Assembly: GCF_004135975.1 (NCBI RefSeq)
Contig: NZ_CP026538.1
Coordinates: 1,240,001 to 1,304,000 of the forward strand
Origin: Solidesulfovibrio carbinolicus
GTDB lineage: Bacteria; Desulfobacterota; Desulfovibrionia; Desulfovibrionales; Desulfovibrionaceae
Direction: 5' to 3'
DNA: 64,000 nt
Part shown: positions 11,036-20,360 of the stretch, piece after piece
How the letters are laid out: every line of letters starts with the position of its first letter
Position numbering within the stretch: position 1 is the stretch's first letter
The notes under the pieces: generated by a model
Database searches by the model: none
What the model saw: only the letters and a program-made list of their open reading frames with translations
What the model was told of the DNA's origin: nothing
Translations under genes and position numbers: made by a program

Positions 11036-12046
11036 ATGAGCGGCAAGGCCAACAAGACCATGATCGGGCTTTTCGTGCTGGGGGCGCTGACCCTGGCCCT
11101 GGCAGCCATCGTCGCCCTGGGTTCGGGCGTGTTTTTCACCAAGACGTTTCCCTGCATCATGTACTTCCCCAACTCCGTCTCGGGCCTGGAAGTCGGCGCG
11201 CCGGTGCTGTTTCGCGGCGTGCCCATCGGCTCGGTCAAGGAGATCAGCATCGAGGCCGACGCCTCGCGGCTGCATTTCTACATTCCGGTGGTGATCGAGA
11301 TCCTGGGCAACAAGATCAAGCTGGCCCCGAGCGAAAAGACCAAGAGCGCGGAAACCCTGGTCCAGACCCGCAAGGAAACCCCGGGCGATCTGTTGTCCCA
11401 GCTCATCGAAAAAGGGCTGCGGGCGCAGCTTGTGACCCAAAGCTTCGTCACCGGCCAGTTGGCCGTGTCCCTGGACCTCATGCCCGACACGCCGGTTCGG
11501 CTGGTCGGCGGCGCGCCCTTGCCGGAAATCCCCACCGTGCCCTCGACCTTTGAAAAGCTCACCGAGACCATCAAGCAACTGCCGCTCCAAGAGCTGGTCA
11601 ATCGCCTGATCGGCGCGGTGACCGGCATCGAACAGCTCGTCAATTCGCCCGAACTGACCAAGATGCCAGCCAAGATCGACGCTGTGCTGACCAGCGGCAG
11701 CGAGCTTGTCACCGAACTGCGCGCCCAGGTCGGCCCCTTGTCCAAGAACTTCGAGGACGCGGCCCAAAGCTTCACCGAACTGGCCAGGCACCTCGACAAG
11801 CGCACCGAAGGCATTAGCGTCTCGGCCAAGACGGCCATGGATTCCTTTGACGCCACCATGAAGGAGAGCCGGGCGGCGATTAGCCGGTTCCAGAAGATCA
11901 TCAACAGCGATTCGCCCACCGTCACCGACCTCAACCGGGCGCTGTCGGAAATCGCCGCCGCCGCCAGGGCCATCCGGGAGCTGGCCGACTACCTCGAACG
12001 CCACCCCGAAGCGCTCATCCAGGGCAAGGGAGGACCCCGCAAATGA
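11036..12046 (+). CDS. mlaD: MCE-domain (MlaD-family) substrate-binding protein
   Basis: The 336-residue protein has a single N-terminal membrane anchor (about residues 10-32) and one MCE domain (about 38-120, IMYFPNSVSGLEVGAPVLFR, then VPIGSV). After that comes a long helical region to the C-terminus, which in MCE proteins forms a hexameric channel across the periplasm. It is longer than E. coli MlaD (183 residues) and closer in size to single-MCE proteins of delta-proteobacteria. It overlaps the following lipoprotein gene by 4 nt (ATGA). Confidence 0.88.
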   Translation: MSGKANKTMIGLFVLGALTLALAAIVALGSGVFFTKTFPCIMYFPNSVSGLEVGAPVLFRGVPIGSVKEISIEADASRLHFYIPVVIEILGNKIKLAPSEKTKSAETLVQTRKETPGDLLSQLIEKGLRAQLVTQSFVTGQLAVSLDLMPDTPVRLVGGAPLPEIPTVPSTFEKLTETIKQLPLQELVNRLIGAVTGIEQLVNSPELTKMPAKIDAVLTSGSELVTELRAQVGPLSKNFEDAAQSFTELARHLDKRTEGISVSAKTAMDSFDATMKESRAAISRFQKIINSDSPTVTDLNRALSEIAAAARAIRELADYLERHPEALIQGKGGPRK

Positions 12047-12648
12047 ACTCCGCCATCCGTCGTCTGTCCATGACCCTGGCCGTCGGCGCGGCCTGCCTGC
12101 TGCCGATCCTGGCCGGCTGCGGCAAATCCGCGCCCACCCATTTTTATTCCTTAAGCGGCGCGGCCCCGGCCGCCGAGGGCGACGGGCCGTCCGGGCCGTG
12201 CCTGGCCGTGGGCATCGGGCCGGTGGACTTCCCGTCCTACCTGGACCGCTCCCAGATCGTCACCCGCACCGGGACCAACCAGATGCATCTGGCCGAGTTC
12301 GAGCAGTGGATCGAGGCCCCCCACGACAACTTCCAGCGGGCGCTGGCCGAGAATTTGTCGCGGCTTGTCTGCGTCAAGCCCATCTACACCTACCCCTGGC
12401 CGGTGGGGGCGCGCCTGGAGCGCCAGGTTGTCATCCAGGTGGCCCGCCTCGACGGGACCCTGGGCCAGGAAGCGGTGCTGCGGGTCAGTTGGTCCGTCCT
12501 GGACGCCGACCACAAGACCCTGGAGTGGCGTTCCGGCGACTACCGCGAGCCGGTCTCCGGCCCGGATTATGCGAGTTTGGCGGCGGCGCAGAGCCGGCTG
12601 GTGGAGAAATTCGCCAAGGAAGTCGCGGCCACATTGGCCGTTAAATAG
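12043..12648 (+). CDS. PqiC-like ABC transport auxiliary lipoprotein
   Basis: The 201-residue protein has a signal peptide with lipobox LAGC (Cys about residue 26) and a mature domain of the ABC-type transport auxiliary family (HFYSLSG near the N-terminus, VGIGPVDFPSYLDRSQIVTR, FEQWIEAPHDNFQRALAENL). Such lipoproteins (PqiC, LetC-like) sit in the outer membrane and receive the MCE channel. It is the last gene of the Mla-type operon and replaces MlaA/MlaC, which are not present here. Confidence 0.88.
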   Translation: MNSAIRRLSMTLAVGAACLLPILAGCGKSAPTHFYSLSGAAPAAEGDGPSGPCLAVGIGPVDFPSYLDRSQIVTRTGTNQMHLAEFEQWIEAPHDNFQRALAENLSRLVCVKPIYTYPWPVGARLERQVVIQVARLDGTLGQEAVLRVSWSVLDADHKTLEWRSGDYREPVSGPDYASLAAAQSRLVEKFAKEVAATLAVK

Positions 12649-12671
12649 CGTCTTGTCGGCACTGCCGCCTG

Positions 12672-12715
12672 AAGCGGGGCAGGGCGCGCGTTTGGCGTGC
12701 CTTGCCCCGCTTTGC
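12672..12715 (+). terminator. Intrinsic terminator of the Mla-type operon
   Basis: The inverted repeat AAGCGGGGCA / TGCCCCGCTT with a partly paired loop ends in TTT, 24 nt after the lipoprotein stop codon. Confidence 0.7.
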
Positions 12716-12975
12716 ATTGGGCTGCGGTCGGGGGCGGCGGCCTCAGCGGGCGGGAAGGCGACGGTCCGGTGGATCGGGCAGGGAGCGCGGCGTGGCAACG
12801 GCAAGGGGCGGCTGGAGGCCGCTGCGGCTTTCCACAGGCGGTCGAGGCCGGGAGCTTCGCCGGCCCGGGGCTGGCCGAAATGGCGATGGCCCTTGGCGGC
12901 GTCTTCTCTTGTTTTGACGTTGGGGCTCGCGGCTTCGCCGGGTCGGCGAAGTTCCCATCAGCCGTCGCGGGGCGC

Positions 12976-13006
12976 AAAAAAAGCCGGGCCCCCGAAGGGG
13001 CCCGGC
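12976..13006 (-). terminator. Intrinsic terminator of the porin gene
   Basis: On the minus strand a 10-bp GC stem (GCCGGGCCCC with its complement) is followed by seven T residues. It lies 36 nt after the porin stop. The sequence between this and the Mla terminator (about 12716-12975) shows no gene I can support. Confidence 0.85.
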
Positions 13007-13041
13007 GTGGCATCGGATAGTCGGATAACGCCGCGGGTGAA

Positions 13042-14493
13042 CTAGAACTTGTAGGTCAGGCCGAAAGCGACCTTCCAGGCGTCGCCCTCGCGGGACTTGC
13101 TGGCCAGGCGATGGCCCCAGACGCTGGACTGGAAGTCGCCGTGAGCCCAGCCCGTCTCCATGACGGCGGCCAAGTTCTCGTAGATCATGTACTTGGAGTC
13201 GAAGTTGACGGCCAGGAGGGATTCCTCGGTCGTCAGGTCGCGACCCATGGTGTAGTACGGGTTGGAACCGAGCAGGACGTTCATCTTGCGGATGGCGCCG
13301 GGCTGGTTGGTGCCGCGCATGTAGGTGAAGGTCAGGATGTGGGACAGCTTTTCGATGAACGAGATGTTGTTCAGCGAAGCGCCGAGGCCCCAGGCGCCGA
13401 CCGGGTTGGCGCCCATGTTGGACTCCTTGCCCAGCTCCTGGGAATCGTCGAACAGGAAGCTGTTGCCCGGACCCCAGTTGGGCAGGATCTGCGGCAGACG
13501 CTCGGAACCGTTACGGATGGAGCCGTCTTCGCCGGTGGACCACCAGCCGAAGACCTGCGGGGTCAGGATATCCCAGCCGGTGTACTCGGCGCCGAAGTCG
13601 ATGAACCAGCCCTGGCGCTTGGCGTACTTGCGGTCGGACATGGCGCCCGCGCCGAAGATCACGTCAGCGTAGAACTTCACGGGGTCAAGAGCGGTCACTT
13701 CGAAGGTCGAGCCAGCCCACCAGTAGGCGTTCTGGTCGTTCTTCCAACCGTACAGGACCGAACCGGCGGACATCAGGTAGTCGGCGAAGCCGGCGTTGAA
13801 GTAGCCGGCCTTGTCGCCGGCAACAGCCACGGCGCCCCACGGGGTGGCCTTGAAGCCGTCCAGGGTGATGGGCAGAGCCAGGAAGTACATGTCCAGCTCG
13901 TCGGCAACCTGGGTGGTGGTGGTGTCGTAGGTGCGGTTGGTGTCGATCATGCGCGAGAAGCCCGCGGACACGGCCAGGGTGTCCTTGATCAGCGGGGCGT
14001 TCACGACCAGGGCGGCGGCGCGGTCGCCGCCGAAGACAACGGAGTCGGTGAAGAAGGCGTTGGCCGGCAGGGACAGATCCTGCAGACCAGCGGTGACTTC
14101 GATGTCGCAATCCGGCAGCTTGAACTGCAGGTAAGCCTGGTAGACGGCGATGGCGACCTGCGGGTTGGCGGCGGTCAGGGTGCCGTGGCCCCAGACGTCT
14201 TCAACCTTGATGCCCAGACGGAACTTCACGGCCTCGTTGGCCACGAAGTCGGAACGCAGACGAAAACGTTCCCAGATCTGGAAACGGTCTTCGGTCTGGG
14301 TGCCGGCGCCGGTGTAGGCGCCGCTGTTGTTGTCCCAGCTGCCGGTGTTCCAGCCGGTGAAGTTGTGATTGGCAAAGAAGACGCCGTAGACGCGGGCGTC
14401 GCCGGTCATCTTCACTTCCGTGGCGGCCTGGGCGAACCCGGCCATGCCCAGAACCAGGGCGGCCAGCAGGGCCCAAACAGTGTAACGCTTCAT
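13042..14493 (-). CDS. Desulfovibrio-type outer membrane porin
   Basis: The 483-residue protein has a clear signal peptide (MKRYTVWALLAALVLGMAG, cleavage after AQA at about residue 23), alternating beta-strand sequence rich in aromatic residues, and a C-terminal phenylalanine (VAFGLTYKF), the mark of an outer-membrane barrel recognised by BamA. It matches the abundant homotrimeric porins of Desulfovibrio. Codon use is strongly biased to G/C-ending optimal codons, consistent with high expression. AGGAGG lies 7 nt before the ATG, and a good sigma-70 promoter is about 90 bp upstream. Confidence 0.88.
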   Translation of the reverse strand: MKRYTVWALLAALVLGMAGFAQAATEVKMTGDARVYGVFFANHNFTGWNTGSWDNNSGAYTGAGTQTEDRFQIWERFRLRSDFVANEAVKFRLGIKVEDVWGHGTLTAANPQVAIAVYQAYLQFKLPDCDIEVTAGLQDLSLPANAFFTDSVVFGGDRAAALVVNAPLIKDTLAVSAGFSRMIDTNRTYDTTTTQVADELDMYFLALPITLDGFKATPWGAVAVAGDKAGYFNAGFADYLMSAGSVLYGWKNDQNAYWWAGSTFEVTALDPVKFYADVIFGAGAMSDRKYAKRQGWFIDFGAEYTGWDILTPQVFGWWSTGEDGSIRNGSERLPQILPNWGPGNSFLFDDSQELGKESNMGANPVGAWGLGASLNNISFIEKLSHILTFTYMRGTNQPGAIRKMNVLLGSNPYYTMGRDLTTEESLLAVNFDSKYMIYENLAAVMETGWAHGDFQSSVWGHRLASKSREGDAWKVAFGLTYKF

Positions 14494-14580
14494 AACCTTC
14501 CTCCTGAAAATAAACAGTTGGCGTTAAACGGTGTCCGACGCCGTCGACGGGTGGCGTCCCGCCGACTTGGTTTAGCAATA

Positions 14581-14609
14581 ATGTTATCCATTACTTCTTG
14601 GCAAGACAA
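14581..14609 (-). promoter_or_regulatory. Probable sigma-70 promoter of the porin gene
   Basis: On the minus strand TTGTCT and TAACAT are separated by 17 nt, about 88 bp before the porin ATG. Just upstream (14616-14658) the motif GCGTAAAAAAA occurs twice, a possible regulator or UP-element site. Confidence 0.5.
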
Positions 14610-14767
14610 AATGGGGCGTTTTTTTACGCGAGTCAAAATTTTTTTACGCAAGCCCGTGGCCGCCAGGAACCACGGCATCCGACGCGGCCTGCAGGGGGAG
14701 GGGCCATGGCAGATCGTGCTTAACTCGCTGCATTTCAATGGCAAGCAGTGCAATCTGACAAGCCCGA

Positions 14768-16468
14768 TCAGGCCGGCCCCAGGTCGCGCAGCCGCAGCTC
14801 GATCTCCGGGATGCCGGAAAAGTAGGTGATCTTGGGCGAATAGGCCACGCGCACGGTGCGGCCGGCCGTCTTCTGGCCGATCTGAGCGGCCATGCGCCAG
14901 GCCTTGCCCTTGAACGACACCCCGGCGGCCGGGTCGCGCAGGGTCAGGGCCACATGGTTTTCCCCGAAGGCCCGCCGGGCTTGCACCGTCACCGGCGGCG
15001 AGGCAAAGGCCGGCTCGGGATTGCCGCAGCCAAAGGGTTCGAGCAGGGCCAGTTCGCGCACCAGGGTGGCGCTGATTTCGCCAAAGGCCAACTCGCCGTC
15101 CAGGCGCAGGCTCGGCGTCGGAACCACATGGCCCAGGGCCGCCGCCGCCGCCTCGTTGAAACGGCGCGACACCTCGCCAAGATTGTCGGGATCGATGGAG
15201 AACCCGGCCGCCTGCTTGTGGCCGCCAAAGGCCAGCAGGCTGTCGGCGATCCCGACAAGCAGGCCGTGCAGATCGCATTCCGGGATGGAGCGGCCCGAGC
15301 CCTTGAGCCGGCCCTTGGCCGGATCGGCCGTGAGGATGAGCGTTGGCCGGTAGCGGGCCTCGGCCACCCGGGAGGCCACGATGCCGATGACGCCCTGGTG
15401 CCAGTGGGGGGCGAAAAGGGTCAGGCCGAAGTGGTCCGGGGCAGCCTCGGCTTGGCGCAGGGCCTCGGCCAGGATGGCGTCCTCCTCGGCCCGGCGGCGG
15501 GCGTTTTCGGCGTCGAGATCGGCGGCCAGCGGCCGGGCGGTCTCCAGGTCCGGGGCCAGGAGCAGCTCCAGGGCGGCGTCGGGCCGGCCCATGCGGCCGG
15601 CGGCGTTGATGCGCGGGGCCAGGCCGAAGGTGATCTGGGACGCGCCGAGCGTCGCCTTGGGGTTGTGGCCGGCCACTTCCTTTAAGGCGTAGACGCCGGG
15701 CCGGCGGGCCTCGGCCAACAGCAACATGCCGTTTTTAGACAGGATGCGGTTTTGGCCGCCAAGGGGCACCACGTCGGCCAGGGTGCCAAGCGCCACGAGG
15801 TCAAGCAGACGGCGCACATCGCCGGGCTCGCCAGGCAGGGCGCGGCTTAAGGCGGCGGCCAGGAAAAAGGCCACCCCGACCCCGGCCAGATCGTTGCCCG
15901 GGCCGTCGCCCAGCTTGGGATCGACCACGGCGTCGGCTGGCGGCAGCTCCTCGCCCGGCAGGTGATGGTCGGTGACCACGACGGAAAGGCCAAGTTCCTT
16001 GGCTCGGGCCACCTCGGCCACGGCGGTGATGCCGCAGTCCACGGTGATGAGCACCCCGGCCCCGGCCGCGGCCAGTTCCTCGATGCCGCCGATGTTGAGG
16101 CCGTAACCCTCCTCGGCCCGCACCGGCAGCCGGTAAAGGGGGCTTAGGCCGCGCTCCCGGAAGAAATCGAGCAGAAGCGCCGTGCCGGTGATGCCGTCCA
16201 CGTCGTAGTCGCCCCAGATGGCCAGGGTCTGGCCGGCGGCCACGGCTCGGACGATGACGCCGACGGCCGCTTCCAGGCCCGGGATGTCAGCCGGACGCAT
16301 GAGATGGCGCAGGCCCGGCGACAGGTAGCGGTCCATGGCCTCGGCCGTGTCGTAGCCGCGCGTGGCGAGCAGGGCGGCGATGGGCTGGGAAACGCCCAGG
16401 CCATCGGCCACGGCGGCGATGCGGGCGGCGTCGGCCAGGGGGGCGGGGAAAATCCATTTCTTGGGCAA
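14768..16468 (-). CDS. recJ: Single-stranded-DNA-specific exonuclease RecJ
   Basis: The 566-residue protein degrades single-stranded DNA 5' to 3' in recombination and mismatch repair. The DHH-family metal motifs are visible: DYDVDGITGTALL (about residue 85), VDCGIT, the DHH motif TDHHLPGEELPPADAVVD, then the DHHA1 motif GGHKQAAGFS near residue 400 and a C-terminal OB-like domain. Length is normal. The start is a TTG, chosen because GGAGG lies 5 nt upstream and no ATG or GTG fits; the first residues are (M)PKKWIFPAP. Confidence 0.93.
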   Translation of the reverse strand: MPKKWIFPAPLADAARIAAVADGLGVSQPIAALLATRGYDTAEAMDRYLSPGLRHLMRPADIPGLEAAVGVIVRAVAAGQTLAIWGDYDVDGITGTALLLDFFRERGLSPLYRLPVRAEEGYGLNIGGIEELAAAGAGVLITVDCGITAVAEVARAKELGLSVVVTDHHLPGEELPPADAVVDPKLGDGPGNDLAGVGVAFFLAAALSRALPGEPGDVRRLLDLVALGTLADVVPLGGQNRILSKNGMLLLAEARRPGVYALKEVAGHNPKATLGASQITFGLAPRINAAGRMGRPDAALELLLAPDLETARPLAADLDAENARRRAEEDAILAEALRQAEAAPDHFGLTLFAPHWHQGVIGIVASRVAEARYRPTLILTADPAKGRLKGSGRSIPECDLHGLLVGIADSLLAFGGHKQAAGFSIDPDNLGEVSRRFNEAAAAALGHVVPTPSLRLDGELAFGEISATLVRELALLEPFGCGNPEPAFASPPVTVQARRAFGENHVALTLRDPAAGVSFKGKAWRMAAQIGQKTAGRTVRVAYSPKITYFSGIPEIELRLRDLGPA

Positions 16469-16958
16469 GGGTTCCTCCGGGAAAACGGGACAAGCGGCGC
16501 GAGCCGGCAGACCTGGGGCCTACCGTCGTCGGGATTGTTTTTCAAGCTGGTCGGCCATGAAGTCGCCGGGACGGCGGCATGGCAGGGCCTGTCGTCGCGG
16601 GGAGCGTTTATCAAAGGGCGGGAGTTGCGTCGCGTCCCGAAGAAGAAGGCTGGTGGTAGTCGCATAAAACGAAGCGTTTCGATCTGTTGCCTGTGGACGT
16701 CTGGCGGGTTCTCAAGGGTCCGACCCGGGAAGGCCGAGGGTTCGCCGCTTGGGGACATGGCCTGGAGCTGGCCCCATGCCCTCTGCCGGGCGCACGAGGC
16801 GGTTTGGGTCAGAGTCCAGGGGCGCCATCGTTACCCTTGGCCGCGCGCGAGGCTGTTTGGCAACGCTCCGACGGCGGAACTGCCGGCGCGCCATCGCCGG
16901 GAGCTCCAGCCGAGGCCGACGCGACGGTCCGGCCCGCCGGCGGCAGGGCGGATAAACG
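16469..16958. other. Intergenic stretch without a supported gene
   Basis: These 490 bp lie upstream of recJ on the minus strand and downstream of the TPR gene. Open frames here are short, have no ribosome binding site and look like random high-GC sequence. I see no RNA gene or strong hairpin. It presumably holds the recJ promoter. Confidence 0.5.
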
Positions 16959-17849
16959 TCAGCCGGCGTCGTCGGTCAGGGGCTCGGTGTCCATGGTGAC
17001 GCCAGCGGCCCGGGCCGCAGCCGCGTCGTCGGTGGGGGAGACGCCAAGGGGCGGGGAAGTCTCGGGCAGATCGGCCTTGGCCAAACCCTTGGCGATGAGG
17101 AACTCGGCGAATTTGCGGGCCTCGGCCTGGTCGGGATTGAGCTCCAGGGCCTTTTGCAGATACTCCATGGTCTGGGCGTATTGCTTTTTGTCGAAAAAGG
17201 CCCTGGCGATGTTGAACATGAGATTGTCGTCGCGAATCGAGAGTTCCTCGGCTCGGCGGTAATACTCCAGGGCCTGGTCGGTCATCTTGTTCTTGCGCAG
17301 ATTGATGCCGAATTCATTGAACAGGTGCTTGTGGCTTTTCTCAAAGGCGGCGTCCAGACGCACCAGCCGCTGGAAGATGTCGTCGGCCTTGTTGGCCTCG
17401 CCCCGGTCGAGGTAGGTGAGCCCCAGGCCGAAGTTGGCCCGGACGTTGTCCTCGTCCACGGCCAGGGCCTGGCCGAATTCCAGTTCGGCGCAAAACGTCT
17501 CGCCCTTTTCGCGGTGGCGCTCGCCCTTCTGGATGACCATGTTGAGCTCGCGCAGGCGCGGATACACCGTGGAGACGTAAAACTCCGGCTCGGGGGAGAA
17601 TTTTTCCAAGAGCTCGTCCAGGCTGATGTTGCGCTTGGGGCCGGACGGCACGTAATTTTTGTTGAGCGGCTGGATCTCCAGGACATGCTTGTCGTCTTCT
17701 TCCACGAACCAGTACATTTTTTGAATGGTGCGTCGGGTTGTCGTGCCCGTGCCGACCTTCTGGATGGCCTGGGTGGAGAAGATGCCCTTGATGCGTTCGC
17801 GCGCGGGAGAGGTCGCGGCATCGTGGGATTCCGGAGTCTTTTGGCTCAT
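16959..17849 (-). CDS. TPR-repeat protein of unknown function
   Basis: The 296-residue soluble protein opens with a short basic region (RERIKGIFSTQAIQKVGTGTTTRRT), then a unique domain (about residues 45-95), then four or five tetratricopeptide repeats (about 100-245, such as RANFGLGLTYLDRGEANKAD and LMFNIARAFFDKKQYAQTME) and an acidic tail. TPRs mediate protein contacts; the partner is unknown. The N-terminal motif GIFSTQAIQKVGTG recurs in Desulfovibrio TPR proteins as I know them, but no function is established. It is 87 bp downstream of gmk in the same direction. Confidence 0.8.
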   Translation of the reverse strand: MSQKTPESHDAATSPARERIKGIFSTQAIQKVGTGTTTRRTIQKMYWFVEEDDKHVLEIQPLNKNYVPSGPKRNISLDELLEKFSPEPEFYVSTVYPRLRELNMVIQKGERHREKGETFCAELEFGQALAVDEDNVRANFGLGLTYLDRGEANKADDIFQRLVRLDAAFEKSHKHLFNEFGINLRKNKMTDQALEYYRRAEELSIRDDNLMFNIARAFFDKKQYAQTMEYLQKALELNPDQAEARKFAEFLIAKGLAKADLPETSPPLGVSPTDDAAAARAAGVTMDTEPLTDDAG

Positions 17850-17936
17850 GGCTTATGCTTTGTGACGATCCTGTTTACGCATCTCTATCAGGGAACAGGG
17901 AAACCGGTCAACGCCGCAGGCCTGTATCGGGTGGCG

Positions 17937-18569
17937 TCAAACGGCCGCCTCCCACTGGGCCAGGAGTTCGCCCAGAAAATCGGGATGGCGTCCCGGCCGG
18001 CGGCGCTCGGCCAGATAGATGGCCTTCAAGTCGCCGTAGGCGGCCTCCAGTTCGGCGTTTTCCACCCAATAATCGAAAAGCGGCGCTTGGGCCAGTTCGC
18101 CCTGGGCGGCGGCCAGGCGCTTGGCCACCACTTCCGGGGAATCCGTGCCCCGGCCGGACAGACGGCGGTAGAGTTCGGCCCGGGACGGCGGCAGAATGTA
18201 GATGTAAGCCCCGTCGTGGCCAAGGCTGTCGCGCAGCTGGGCCGCGCCCTGGACGTCGATGTCAAACAGGATGTCGCGCCCGGCGGCCAGGGCGTCCTTC
18301 ACCGGGGCGATGGGCGTGCCGTAGAAGTTGCCGTGGACCTCGGCCCATTCGGCCAGCCTGCCGGCTTCGCGCCAGGCGAGGAACTCTTCCCGGGACAGGA
18401 AATGGTAGTCGATGCCGGGCCGTTCCCCCTGACGCGGGGCGCGGGTGGTGGCCGAGACCGAGAAACTGATGGCCGGAAACTCGGCGCACAGCTTCTTGAT
18501 CAGGGTGGACTTGCCGGCTCCGGAAGGAGCGCAAATGACCAAAAACATGCCTAAACGTCTAGCCGGCAT
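17937..18569 (-). CDS. gmk: Guanylate kinase
   Basis: The enzyme makes GDP from GMP and ATP. Of 210 residues, the P-loop APSGAGKST is near residue 14, followed by the GMP-binding segment ([24 protein letters not shown]) and the DIDVQGA motif. The start at 18569 has AGGAGG upstream, so translation probably begins at [11 protein letters not shown] and overlaps the end of the remA-like gene by 11 nt. An ATG seven codons later is the alternative. Confidence 0.95.
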   Translation of the reverse strand: MPARRLGMFLVICAPSGAGKSTLIKKLCAEFPAISFSVSATTRAPRQGERPGIDYHFLSREEFLAWREAGRLAEWAEVHGNFYGTPIAPVKDALAAGRDILFDIDVQGAAQLRDSLGHDGAYIYILPPSRAELYRRLSGRGTDSPEVVAKRLAAAQGELAQAPLFDYWVENAELEAAYGDLKAIYLAERRRPGRHPDFLGELLAQWEAAV

Positions 18570-18819
18570 GGTCTTCCTCCTGGGCTTCGAAGCGGGTTCC
18601 CAGGGTTTCGGCCTGGATGCCCGACAAGATGACGTGGTTGGAGTCGGTGATGATGATGGAGCGGGTCTTGCGGCCCTGGGTGGCGTCGATGAGGCGACGC
18701 TCGGCCCGGGCTTCCTCGCGCAAGCGGCGCATGGGCGAGGAGGCCGGGTTGACGATGGCCGTCACCCGCGAGGCGGCGACGTAGTTGCCAAAACCGATGT
18801 TGAGCAGTCCTTGGGCCAT
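18559..18819 (-). CDS. RemA-like DUF370 DNA-binding protein
   Basis: The 86-residue protein matches the DUF370/RemA family: [40 protein letters not shown] and NHVILSG. RemA activates biofilm matrix genes in Bacillus as a ring-shaped DNA-binding oligomer. The order yicC, remA, gmk is conserved from Firmicutes to delta-proteobacteria, which supports the call. The role in this organism is not known. Confidence 0.9.
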   Translation of the reverse strand: MAQGLLNIGFGNYVAASRVTAIVNPASSPMRRLREEARAERRLIDATQGRKTRSIIITDSNHVILSGIQAETLGTRFEAQEEDHAG

Positions 18820-18915
18820 GCCTCACCTGAGCTTTTTGACGACGAAAAAGCCGCGACGCCGGGGGCGCGACGCGGCCAGCATACCGGAAACGGCGGCAAA
18901 GGGAAGCCCGGCCGC

Positions 18916-19797
18916 CTACTCGATATTTTGCACCTGCTCGCGGCATTTCTCCAGTTCGGCCTTGAAATCCACCACCAGCCGGCTGATGTCCAGGTTCTGG
19001 GCCTTGTTGCCGCAGGTGTTGATCTCGCGGAAGGCTTCCTGGATGAGGAAGTCGAGTTTCTTGCCGATTTCGCCGCCCTGGCGCAAAAGTCCCTCCAGAC
19101 GGGCGAGGTGGCCGGAAAGACGCGTCATCTCCTCGGAAACGTCGAGCTTGTCGGCCAGGATGGCGGTTTCCTGAAGCAGACGGTCCTGGGTGGGTTCGAC
19201 CCCGACTTTTTCCAGCAGGGCGGTGATGCGGGCCACGACCTGCTCGGTGCGCTCGGCCACCACCGCCGGCGCGCCGGCTTCGATGGCCGCCTGCCAGTCC
19301 TTGAGCCGGCCCAAGCGGGTCAGCAGGTCGTCGGCCAGGTTGCGCCCCTCGCGGGCGCGGGCGTCGTTGAAATCGACCAGGGCCTGGCGCAGGCCGGCGG
19401 CCAGCTTGGCGAAAAGCTCGGGATCGGGGTCCACGGCCTCTTCCTGCCAGAGGTGGGAAATGCCGATCATGCGGCTTACGTCCGGGGTGAAGGGCACGCC
19501 TTTTTGGGCGGCAAACGCGGCCAGCTCGTCGAGCATGGCCCCGGCCAGGCCGGTGTTGAAGCTGGCCTTCCACATGTCCACCCGGGTGGGGGTGAATTCC
19601 AGGTGTATTTCCACCCGGCCCCGGGCCACGGCCTCGCGCACCACGCGCTCCAGGGCCGCTTCGCTGGGGCGCAAAAACAGCGGCAACCGCCATTTGAGGT
19701 CGAGGAAACGGCTGTTGACGGCCCGCACTTCCCAGACCTGGGTGAACGTGTCGGATTCGATGCGGCTTTTGCCGTATCCGGTCATGCTCTTGGGCAT
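18916..19797 (-). CDS. yicC: YicC-family endoribonuclease
   Basis: The 293-residue protein begins MPKSMTGYGKS, the hallmark of the family, and ends with the DUF1732 segment (GKKLDFLIQEAFREINTCGNKAQN). E. coli YicC cleaves RNA and has been linked to small-RNA turnover. The start at 19797 has AAGGAG 7 nt upstream; the frame is open 19 codons further without support. It overlaps the end of the DUF4416 gene by 16 nt. Confidence 0.92.
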   Translation of the reverse strand: MPKSMTGYGKSRIESDTFTQVWEVRAVNSRFLDLKWRLPLFLRPSEAALERVVREAVARGRVEIHLEFTPTRVDMWKASFNTGLAGAMLDELAAFAAQKGVPFTPDVSRMIGISHLWQEEAVDPDPELFAKLAAGLRQALVDFNDARAREGRNLADDLLTRLGRLKDWQAAIEAGAPAVVAERTEQVVARITALLEKVGVEPTQDRLLQETAILADKLDVSEEMTRLSGHLARLEGLLRQGGEIGKKLDFLIQEAFREINTCGNKAQNLDISRLVVDFKAELEKCREQVQNIE

Positions 19798-20360
19798 GGA
19801 AGCTCCTTGGAGAAAGGGTGAAGGACGGCCCCTTCGCGCAGATCGCGACGGCAACGGGCGCGGATGTCGGTGAGGATGGCGAGCATCTCCGGCGCGGCGT
19901 AGTCGGGAAACGTCCAGGGCAGGATTTGCCAGGAGCCGCCCTGAAAGACAAGGGTCAAGTCGGCGAATATTCCCTGGGCAAGGTAGACGCGGTGGGTGAA
20001 GTTCTTGCCCGTGGCCAGGATAAGGCGTTCGCAGGTGACCAAGCCCGGGTCGAGATTGATTCGGCGCGAGCCGTCCGGCCGGGCCAAACGGTCCTCCAGG
20101 GCATTGGTGGTCAGCTTGGCCGCCACGAGCCCGTCCAGGGGGAAGGGGCGGGCAAAGGCGGCCAGCCGGCGGATGATGGGCGTGCCCAGTTCATCATTAT
20201 AATAGGCCGTTTGGTCAAAGGGCAGGGCCGGGTAGACCAGCTCGGCCGGGCCGAAGAGGTCTTCCAGGGCGCCAAGGACCTCGGGCCAGAGCCGGTTCGC
20301 TTCGGCCGACAGGCACGAGACCATGAGCTTGCCCGGCCGGGGTTCCCGGGGGCGACTCAT
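19782..20360 (-). CDS. DUF4416 family protein
   Basis: The 192-residue protein fits DUF4416, a family of delta-proteobacteria and relatives: KLMVSCLSAEANRLWPEVL, FDQTAYYNDELGTPIIRRL, RRINLDPGLVTCERLILAT, FTHRVYLAQGIFADLTL, WTFPDYA. The conserved Tyr, Asp, His and Arg suggest an enzyme but none is shown. Its start overlaps the mtaB stop (ATGA) and its end overlaps yicC, so it is translationally coupled to both. The function is unknown. Confidence 0.85.
   Translation of the reverse strand: MSRPREPRPGKLMVSCLSAEANRLWPEVLGALEDLFGPAELVYPALPFDQTAYYNDELGTPIIRRLAAFARPFPLDGLVAAKLTTNALEDRLARPDGSRRINLDPGLVTCERLILATGKNFTHRVYLAQGIFADLTLVFQGGSWQILPWTFPDYAAPEMLAILTDIRARCRRDLREGAVLHPFSKELPCPRA

Noticed and set aside
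12567-13020. Short frames between the Mla operon and the porin
   Set aside because: They contain two terminators, lack ribosome sites and show no protein-like sequence.
13111-14829. A 572-codon plus-strand open frame
   Set aside because: Antisense to the porin; valine/glycine-rich shadow sequence.
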